Source of the DNA: LW40-45 sp048883105
GTDB taxonomy: Archaea; Asgardarchaeota; Lokiarchaeia; Sigyniarchaeales; SOKP01
Length of the DNA stretch: 10,440 bases
Direction: 5' to 3'
Assembly: GCA_048883105.1 (NCBI GenBank)
Contig: JBHLQY010000074.1
Span: 1 to 10,440, forward strand
Shown in pieces: positions 6,413 to 10,440 of this stretch (its first letter is position 1; the number at the start of each line of letters is the position of its first letter). The translations under genes and the position numbers were made by a program. The notes beneath the pieces are model-generated. The model did no database searches. It was not told where the DNA came from and was given only the letters and a program-made list of their open reading frames with translations.

Positions 6413-7129
6413 GTGTCAAAAGAAGAAGAAATAAAGCCCGATAATTACTCAAATTGGTTTGCATTATATCATCTTTGCCAACAAATAGGAAATCAAAAAT
6501 CTATTCATATTAGTAGCGTTGAGCTTGGTGAAATTATGGGCGTCAGTCAGCAAACCGCATCTCGGCGAATTCAAGCGTTAGAAGATTTGGGATGGATTGA
6601 AAGAAAAATTGAGGGGAAGACACAAATTATAAGAATTCCAAAAACAGGGGCAGATATTATGCTTAAAGTCTACAAAGAATTGAAGAATATTCTTGAAAAT
6701 ATTTTAATTGTAGGCGAGGTTACAGAAGGAATGAGAGAAGGTGCTTATTATGTTGCAATCAAAGGCTATTACCATCAATTTCAAGAAAAATTAGGATTTA
6801 AACCATATTTAGGAACTTTAAATTTAGAGATGAGTGATCTTAATATTTCCCTCTTAAGGGAAAATTTAGAAAATAGCATTCCAATTATAATTAATGGATT
6901 TAAAGATGAAAATTCAGAAAGAACATATGGATCCGTTAGTTGTTACAATTGTTATATATCTCGTTTAGATGACCGAGAACACAAAATCTTTGCAACAATA
7001 TTAGATATTGCAAGAACGCATCATAAAAAAAACATTATTGAAATCTTGGCTGAACCATATTTGAGGGATAAGTTGAATTTAAAAGATGGGGATAAAATTA
7101 TTATTGAATTAAATAAACATAGAGAGTGA
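6413..7129 (+). CDS. rbkR: CTP-dependent riboflavin kinase with winged-helix regulator domain (RbkR)
   Basis: A 238-aa fusion of two domains. Residues about 12-90 are a winged helix-turn-helix (SSVELGEIMGVSQQTASRRI, then a wing ending IIRIPKTG). Residues about 97-234 are the archaeal RibK domain, which makes FMN from riboflavin with CTP as phosphate donor. Visible RibK motifs are VGEVTEGMREGAYYV, LGFKPYLGTLNLE (T135 and N137 region for nucleotide/Mg binding), RTYGSVSCY and ARTHH, and the ending LKDGDKIIIEL. This architecture is the bifunctional RbkR family, in which the HTH represses riboflavin genes in response to flavin. The GTG start is supported by AGGTGA upstream. It lies 12 bp after ribL, so kinase and FAD synthase are probably coexpressed. 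I could not identify an RbkR operator palindrome upstream of ribL by eye. Confidence 0.95.
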   Translation: MSKEEEIKPDNYSNWFALYHLCQQIGNQKSIHISSVELGEIMGVSQQTASRRIQALEDLGWIERKIEGKTQIIRIPKTGADIMLKVYKELKNILENILIVGEVTEGMREGAYYVAIKGYYHQFQEKLGFKPYLGTLNLEMSDLNISLLRENLENSIPIIINGFKDENSERTYGSVSCYNCYISRLDDREHKIFATILDIARTHHKKNIIEILAEPYLRDKLNLKDGDKIIIELNKHRE

Positions 7130-7131
7130 AT

Positions 7132-7184
7132 TCTTTTTCAAAATGGGAAAAACAATCAATTTTCTTGAAAAATTTTTAAGAAAA
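7132..7184. terminator. Probable bidirectional terminator between convergent genes
   Basis: Just past the rbkR stop there is a T run (7133-7139, TCTTTTT). An inverted repeat follows: TTTTCTT, bulged G, AAAAA at 7160-7172 pairs with TTTTT AAGAAAA at 7173-7184. It spans the stop codon of the opposing zinc-ribbon gene. Archaeal termination is mainly T-tract driven, so the T runs on both strands are the main evidence. Confidence 0.4.
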
Positions 7185-7403
7185 GCGCCTATAAAAGAAA
7201 TATAAAACATACAAAGTCGCAAGAAGAGCTACTAATATTTTAATTTTTGTTAAATGATATTTAGTCTTATTTTTTTTATCATCAAGATTAAACATTTCTG
7301 AATCGTGAGCTGTGTTGCATTCATTACAGATATAATTATGCGTTTCTTCGTTATATATAATATTACCACCACAAATATAACATTTGAGACCTTTTACTTT
7401 CAT
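7176..7403 (-). CDS. Small zinc-ribbon protein with a C-terminal membrane anchor
   Basis: A 75-aa protein of unknown function. Residues 8-29 hold a CxxC...CxxC zinc ribbon (CYIC at 8-11, CNEC at 26-29). A charged linker follows (LDDKKNKTKYH), then one hydrophobic segment at about 53-72 (IKILVALLATLYVLYFF) ending in YRRFS. This is the layout of a tail-anchored membrane protein with the ribbon in the cytoplasm. Four well-spaced Cys pairs plus a clean transmembrane helix are unlikely in a chance frame. ATG 7401-7403 is used; the upstream region (7404-7480) is AT-rich with a TATA-like ATATATA near 7434-7440. The gene converges on rbkR and is codirectional with the phosphatidyltransferase gene, with 77 bp between them. 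No specific partner can be named. Confidence 0.7.
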   Translation of the reverse strand: MKVKGLKCYICGGNIIYNEETHNYICNECNTAHDSEMFNLDDKKNKTKYHLTKIKILVALLATLYVLYFFYRRFS

Positions 7404-7480
7404 TTATATGACTTTTTTTTAACCTTCATAACTATATATATCATAAATATTTTCTTCAATATTAAATTAAATAATTAGAT

Positions 7481-8116
7481 TCAATGTTCACTCAATTCTT
7501 GCGCTTTTATTTGTCGACTAATTTTTGCATATCTGAATATTGCAGTGCTAATTACTAATAACATAAAGAGAAATAAAAACTCGTTAAAAAATCCGTAAAA
7601 AAAGGCTATTAACGAAGTTATCGTCAAAAAAAATAATCGTTCCGAACGAGCCATAAGCCCAACATCGAGATCACCTTTATCCCCTTTATAAAAATTTTCT
7701 GATCTTGACCTTGTGTAACTTATCATAATAGTAGCTAAAAAGCTCATAAAAATGAGAAGTCTCATATCAATTAGATTCCAAAATAATTGATTCCAACAGA
7801 AAATAAGGAGTCCAAGAAAAATGATAAATTCTGAAAAGCGATCCATTATAGAATCAAAAAAACCACCAAATTTAGTTGATTTATTTGTTAATCGAGCAAT
7901 AGCACCATCACATCCATCCATAATACCAGTAATAAATAAAAAAATAGCAAAATAGAGGAGATTATTAAAAAATACAAGTGAAATAGAACTTAATATAGCA
8001 AAGATGAACATTAAAAGAGTTGCGATATTAGGTGTTACACCTATTTTGCTTAGACCTTTCGCTATGAGATTTACTAACGGTCGAAATATATATCGCACTC
8101 TTAACTTTGAAGGCAT
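7481..8116 (-). CDS. CDP-alcohol phosphatidyltransferase, likely archaetidylinositol phosphate synthase
   Basis: A 211-aa integral membrane enzyme that joins a CDP-activated lipid to an alcohol head group. The CDP-OH-P motif is complete: D67, D70-G71, A74-R75, G84, D88 and D92 (DGCDGAIAR, then FGGFFDSIMDR). About six hydrophobic helices follow the family pattern. SYTRSRSE (133-140) and GLMARSERL (153-161) resemble the phosphatidylinositol/archaetidylinositol phosphate synthase subgroup, whose alcohol substrate is inositol-1-phosphate, so this is the preferred assignment over glycerol or serine transferases. I chose the ATG at 8114-8116 (MPSKLRVRYIF) as the family start. The frame extends to an ATG at 8185, but the extra 23 residues (Tyr/Ile/Asn-rich) read across a promoter-like AT tract. 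A TATA-like TTTATATC lies about 20 nt upstream, suggesting a near-leaderless mRNA. Confidence 0.85.
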   Translation of the reverse strand: MPSKLRVRYIFRPLVNLIAKGLSKIGVTPNIATLLMFIFAILSSISLVFFNNLLYFAIFLFITGIMDGCDGAIARLTNKSTKFGGFFDSIMDRFSEFIIFLGLLIFCWNQLFWNLIDMRLLIFMSFLATIMISYTRSRSENFYKGDKGDLDVGLMARSERLFFLTITSLIAFFYGFFNEFLFLFMLLVISTAIFRYAKISRQIKAQELSEH

Positions 8117-8229
8117 GATTGCTTTTATGATATAAATTATAATATAGTTTAAATTATAATTATAATATAATTTTTTTATTTTCAATCTTTTAAATTAATA
8201 GTTAAAACAAATATCTGAGAAAACTTGCC
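8117..8229. promoter_or_regulatory. Divergent promoter region, AT-only repeats
   Basis: It lies between the phosphatidyltransferase gene (-) and the 101-aa gene (+). Positions 8132-8180 are almost pure A/T with a repeated AAATTATAATATA pattern and an inverted repeat AAATTATA (8151-8158) / TATAATTT (8166-8173). TATA-like boxes on both strands are likely; exact ones cannot be fixed by eye. Confidence 0.4.
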
Positions 8230-8535
8230 ATGAGATTGCGTTTAGTCTTAAAAACAAGAACGAAGAAAAACAAAGAAGTATGTATGAAGTTCAATATAGC
8301 TCCTAGTAAACATTTGGGTTTTATAAATTTTGTAAATTTAGCATTAAATCAAGCACAACCAATTATTTTATCTTTTGAAAAGATCTCTAAATCTGGTGAA
8401 AAAGAAGAAAGCAAAATTGCTGGACAATTTAAATTTACTGGAAAGGATGAATTAGGATTAATGCAATTAGAAGAAGAAATCCAAGAAAAAGAAAAAAGAA
8501 GAAAGAAACAACAAGAAAAAAGAAAGCACAAATAA
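8230..8535 (+). CDS. Small basic protein of unknown function
   Basis: A 101-aa protein I do not recognise. It begins at ATG 8230 (MRLRLVLKTRTKKNKEVCMK) and has a mixed, folded-looking centre (FNIAPSKHLGFINFVNLALN, QPIILSFEKI, IAGQFKFTGKDELG). It ends in a highly charged Glu/Lys/Arg helix of about 25 residues (LEEEIQEKEKRRKKQQEKRK), probably a coiled coil or nucleic-acid-binding tail. An internal ATG at residue 19 is an alternative start. Amino-acid composition with hydrophobic and charged alternation supports real coding. It is divergent from the phosphatidyltransferase gene and convergent with the longin gene, so it is likely a single-gene transcript. No membrane segment or metal-binding motif is seen. 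Confidence 0.65.
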   Translation: MRLRLVLKTRTKKNKEVCMKFNIAPSKHLGFINFVNLALNQAQPIILSFEKISKSGEKEESKIAGQFKFTGKDELGLMQLEEEIQEKEKRRKKQQEKRKHK

Positions 8536-8570
8536 CTTCCTCTTCAATCGTTTATACTTAATAAGATTTT

Positions 8571-8691
8571 TTAAATTACTTTTCTAAAATCATCTTCCCA
8601 TTTCTTCTTAAGATAAAGCAAGTTATCTTTTGTATCGAAAATTATCTAATAAATCTTTTACTGAAGTGGTTACAAATTTATGAGAAGAAAG
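8571..8691 (-). pseudogene. Possible remnant of a gene, frameshifted and without a start
   Basis: Two short minus-strand frames look like consecutive pieces of one protein: SSHKFVTTSVKDLLDN (from 8691 down to about 8642) and FDTKDNLLYLKKKWEDDF ending RKVI-stop at 8571-8573. They join if one T is removed from the TTTT at 8638-8641. There is no ATG, GTG or TTG start. It lies just downstream of the longin gene stop. Chance is possible because each piece is short. Confidence 0.25.
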
Positions 8692-8702
8692 TTATGGTGA
8701 AT

Positions 8703-9479
8703 TTAATTAATAGAAATAAATCCCAATTTAATTAAATTTTTACATATATTATGAACATTTTCAGGAGTAACATCTAATTCATTAGCAATCTGTATAATTG
8801 GTTTTTCTCCATCGATATGATTATAAACTTTGTGAGAAATTTCACCCGTTAGATAATATTTCGGATTAATTTGTTTTGTAACTCTTAAAATAGGAATAAA
8901 TTTAAAAAAATCTGGAACTAATTCTTCTTTATTTTTTTCAATTAATAGATTTGGTGAATTTTTAGACTCAGAAATAACAGTGTCTTCTTCAATTTTTTCT
9001 TTTACAGAATTAAAAAGATTAACCACCTTTTCTTTAAACTCTACTTCTGTTTCTTTTTTCTCGTCATCAACGTATTGATTAATAATATCTTCAAAGGATT
9101 TAAATGTGTCAGCTCTTCCACGCCATTTTGTTATTTGATCGATGTTATATTTTCTTAAAAAAGTATTTGACATTTTTCTTAAATAACGATGCACATTTAC
9201 TCCCTTAGATTCTTCGTCAAAACTTGCCAAATAAATCAAATTTGGTATGCTTTTATCTTTTAAAAAAGACAATTTCAAGTTGTTATTTTTAGAATCAAAT
9301 TTTAATTCACTAATCGAACCTAAATCATCAAATTGATCTGAAAAAGAATTCAATGCCGAAAAAAACCCCGATATCATAATAAGATCATCCTTTTGAGCAA
9401 AAATGCTCTTTTGAGGCTTAGAAAAATTTTTTGATAATAAAGGCATTCCATCCTTTATAATTACTATATCTCTTATCAT
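8703..9479 (-). CDS. Longin-like domain protein with C-terminal winged-helix-like domain
   Basis: A 258-aa protein. Residues 1 to about 112 resemble the longin/roadblock-type domains common in Asgard archaea: it starts IRDIVIIKDGMPLLSKNF, then DDLIMISGFFSALNSFSDQF, an alternating strand region LKFDSKNNNLKLSFLKD, and a last helix RYLRKMSNTFLRKY. A charged linker of about 80 residues follows (Glu/Lys-rich, 135-190). Residues about 205-258 look like a small winged helix (ISHKVYNHIDGEKPIIQIA, then VTPENVHNICKNLIKLGFI). Longin domains in eukaryotes act in vesicle traffic and GTPase regulation; whether this one binds a GTPase such as that at 380-901 is unknown. The start is ATG 9477-9479, which lies inside a perfect inverted repeat (9479-9494). 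Assigned from sequence pattern, not alignment. Confidence 0.75.
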   Translation of the reverse strand: MIRDIVIIKDGMPLLSKNFSKPQKSIFAQKDDLIMISGFFSALNSFSDQFDDLGSISELKFDSKNNNLKLSFLKDKSIPNLIYLASFDEESKGVNVHRYLRKMSNTFLRKYNIDQITKWRGRADTFKSFEDIINQYVDDEKKETEVEFKEKVVNLFNSVKEKIEEDTVISESKNSPNLLIEKNKEELVPDFFKFIPILRVTKQINPKYYLTGEISHKVYNHIDGEKPIIQIANELDVTPENVHNICKNLIKLGFISIN

Positions 9480-9494
9480 GATCTTGAAAGATCA
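9479..9494. repeat. Inverted repeat at the start of the longin gene
   Basis: TGATCTT (9479-9485), GA, AAGATCA (9488-9494): perfect 7-bp arms with a 2-nt gap. It touches the start codon of the gene at 8703-9479. It could be an operator or, in RNA, a small hairpin at the ribosome entry site. Confidence 0.4.
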
Positions 9495-9626
9495 GGACTT
9501 AATCCTAAAATCATTTAAATTCTATTAAAATCAATATTATCTAAAGATATAGAAAAAAAAAACAAGTGTAATATCGGAATAATATTAATAAAATATAAAC
9601 ATATTCTTTACAAGAAAGGCAGATAA

Positions 9627-9812
9627 CTACTTAATTTCCTTCGTAAAATTTTCTATTTTTTTTTTTCTTCTTCTACCTAAGAATTTTAATATAGCGAATC
9701 TTATAACATCACTTATACTTATTTCAAATTCGCCAGCTATTTTCTCTAAATTTTTTCTTTCTGATTCTGTGATTCGCGCCTGGATATAACAATCTTTTCT
9801 TTTTTTCTCCAT
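9627..9812 (-). CDS. Ribbon-helix-helix (CopG/Arc-type) DNA-binding protein
   Basis: A 61-aa putative transcription regulator. The pattern is an N-terminal beta strand DCYIQARITESER, helix 1 KNLEKIAGEFE, the turn IS, helix 2 SDVIRFAILKFLG, then a basic tail RRRKKK. This is the RHH fold, which binds DNA as a dimer with the strand in the major groove. The start ATG 9810-9812 lies 18 bp from a 30-bp element (9831-9860) that recurs at 10290-10319, a candidate autoregulatory operator or shared promoter. No toxin gene is adjacent: the next gene downstream (147 bp away) is the longin protein, so an antitoxin role is not supported by the context. Confidence 0.8.
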   Translation of the reverse strand: MEKKRKDCYIQARITESERKNLEKIAGEFEISISDVIRFAILKFLGRRRKKKIENFTKEIK

Positions 9813-9830
9813 TATGCTATCGCTATTTAA

Positions 9831-9860
9831 TTCCTATAAAAATATAGTTTCGTTAGTTAT
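9831..9860 (-). promoter_or_regulatory. Promoter/operator element of the RHH gene, repeat copy 1
   Basis: On the minus strand it contains CTATATTTTTATAGGAA, a TATA-like box that would give a start site close to the RHH start codon. It matches 27 of 30 bases with 10290-10319. Whether the conserved bases mark a promoter or an RHH operator is not decidable by eye. Confidence 0.45.
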
Positions 9861-10149
9861 TTTTAAACTTTTAACCTACTAAAGTGATCTTGATGTTTTT
9901 AATATTTAAATTTTTACATTATTGTAATAAACGATTTAGAAAGAAAATCAAGAAATTTTATATTTTATTCAAGATATAAGATTCTCTAAGTTTAATTTGA
10001 TAAATGGAATTCATATATAGCTTTAAATCTTTATTTAATGTTTCAAACGCATGAACTCCTAGATTTAGAGGAAATCATTATCGTTTTTTTCAATTAGATA
10101 ATATTAAATTATTTGTCATCGTTTTTCAACTTTCTCCTATGACAAATCT
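9861..10149. other. AT-rich stretch with no recognisable gene
   Basis: I see no convincing coding frame; the longest plus-strand candidate is a 19-residue frame from ATG 10039. There is a small inverted repeat TTACA-TTAT-TGTAA near 9914-9927. No tRNA-like T-arm or CRISPR-like repeat is present. Confidence 0.5.
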
Positions 10150-10269
10150 CTAAAAAACTTTATATATATAATACTTCATTATATTCACAATCAACAAGAA
10201 GGATTCAAAATTCGAATGAAAAATAGATACTCTTCCCCGAGTATAATGGTCTGATCCAATTTTAATCAT
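10150..10269 (-). CDS. Possible 39-aa ORF behind repeat copy 2
   Basis: Starts at ATG 10267-10269 (MIKIGSDHYTRGRVSIF), stop TAG 10150-10152. It sits 20 bp after repeat copy 2, almost the spacing of the RHH gene after copy 1 (18 bp), which is the main argument for it. It overlaps the inverted repeat and the opposing TATA box. No family recognised; it may not be translated. Confidence 0.25.
   Translation of the reverse strand: MIKIGSDHYTRGRVSIFHSNFESFLLIVNIMKYYIYKVF
10159..10170 (+). promoter_or_regulatory. TATA box upstream of the inverted-repeat element
   Basis: CTTTATATATAT, preceded by an A-rich BRE-like AAAAAA, is the clearest TATA box in the right part of the window. A start about 25 nt downstream falls at about 10189, the first base of the inverted repeat. 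Confidence 0.45.
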
Positions 10270-10287
10270 TCGAATTTTTTGTTGATT
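10189..10287 (+). ncRNA. Candidate structured RNA or palindromic element
   Basis: Left arm AATCAACAA (10189-10197), 9-nt insert GAAGGATTC, AAAATTCGAATGA (10207-10219). The right side reads TCATTCGAATTTT (10266-10278) then TTGTTGATT (10279-10287). All 22 arm bases pair perfectly. The 46-nt loop holds a second hairpin, ATACTC-TTCCCC-GAGTAT (10227-10244). A TATA box lies the right distance upstream. It could be a transcribed structured RNA, or a miniature mobile element. No box C/D or tRNA features could be confirmed. Confidence 0.4.
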
Positions 10288-10289
10288 CC

Positions 10290-10319
10290 TTCCTATAAAA
10301 ATTTAATTTTGTTAGTTAT
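10290..10319 (-). repeat. Repeat copy 2 of the RHH-promoter element
   Basis: TTCCTATAAAAAT...GTTAGTTAT, 27 of 30 identical to 9831-9860 in the same orientation. It begins 2 bp beyond the right arm of the inverted repeat. Confidence 0.5.
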
Positions 10320-10350
10320 AAAGCTAAATATCATTTGAGACATATAATGG

Positions 10351-10440
10351 CTAAAGAGGGATATTGATAGGAATTTCTCTCCGATACATTCCTCCAGGTA
10401 TGTGCGCATTTATCATATTTATTCGATTAATTAATAATTT
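10351..10440 (-). CDS. Possible C-terminal end of a gene entering from the right edge (partial)
   Basis: The minus-strand frame is open from 10440 to a TAG at 10351-10353 (29 residues), ending HIPGGMYRREIPINIPL. The composition (Gly-Gly, Arg-Arg, Pro) is more protein-like than chance AT-rich frames, but it is too short to identify. A separate start at the ATG 10414-10416 would give only a 21-residue peptide. Confidence 0.35.
   Translation of the reverse strand, partial: KLLINRINMINAHIPGGMYRREIPINIPL

Noticed and set aside
7143..7205. 20-aa plus-strand frame MGKTINFLEKFLRKAPIKEI after rbkR
   Set aside because: It overlaps the terminator-like inverted repeat and the end of the zinc-ribbon gene, and has no SD or family match.
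8349..8531. Minus-strand frame within the 101-aa gene
   Set aside because: It is a Ser/Phe/Cys-rich antisense shadow of the charged Lys/Glu tail.
9627..9812. RHH protein as the antitoxin of a toxin-antitoxin pair
   Set aside because: No small toxin-like gene is adjacent on either side.
10207..10290. tRNA-like T-loop (ATTCGAAT) and D-loop-like TATAATGGT in the inverted repeat
   Set aside because: No acceptor, anticodon or T stem can be formed around them; ATTCGAAT is simply part of the palindromic arms.

Overview
The window looks archaeal and most likely Asgard (Lokiarchaeia- or Thorarchaeia-like). It is very AT-rich and carries archaeal-type threonyl-tRNA synthetase with its own editing domain, O-phosphoseryl-tRNA synthetase (SepRS), a CTP-dependent riboflavin kinase fused to a winged helix (RbkR type), archaeal FAD synthase (RibL), an archaetidylinositol-phosphate-synthase-like lipid enzyme and a translin/TRAX-family protein. 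Next to these sit a Rab/Arf-like small GTPase and a longin-like domain protein, which are typical of Asgard genomes. The lineage is an inference from gene content; no rRNA or tRNA gene was found.

Layout. 2-241 (+) is the 3' end of a membrane protein. 380-901 (+) is a small GTPase whose stop overlaps that of a convergent HAD phosphatase (898-1521, -). The HAD gene lies 10 bp downstream of ThrRS (1532-3589, -, TTG start). A divergent AT-rich promoter region (3590-3713) separates ThrRS from a tight plus-strand run: translin (3714-4334), SepRS (4362-5921), ribL (5954-6400) and rbkR (6413-7129). It meets a minus-strand zinc-ribbon membrane protein (7176-7403) at a probable bidirectional terminator. 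A CDP-alcohol phosphatidyltransferase (7481-8116, -) is divergent from a 101-aa unknown gene (8230-8535, +). Then come a longin/winged-helix protein (8703-9479, -), a ribbon-helix-helix regulator (9627-9812, -), and a gene-poor stretch from 9813 to 10350 holding a 27/30 repeat and a long inverted repeat. A possible partial minus-strand gene runs off the right edge.

How the genes fit together. The central operon joins aminoacylation of tRNA(Cys) with phosphoserine, a translin-type putative RNase, and the last two steps of flavin synthesis (riboflavin to FMN to FAD), with RbkR probably also the local flavin regulator. ThrRS on the opposite strand adds a second translation gene.

Most notable: the small GTPase and ribL, both with intact catalytic cores, have no in-frame ATG, GTG or TTG upstream of their N-terminal motifs. 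Each has an SD-like element 4-5 nt before an AUC or AUA codon. ribL also carries a perfect A_AAA_AAG slippery heptamer that would join it by -1 frameshifting to an upstream ATG. Standard gene callers would truncate both genes and remove the P-loop and the HPGH motif. The other unusual part is the 9813-10350 region, with a near-perfect inverted repeat behind a TATA box and a shared 30-bp element upstream of the RHH gene.
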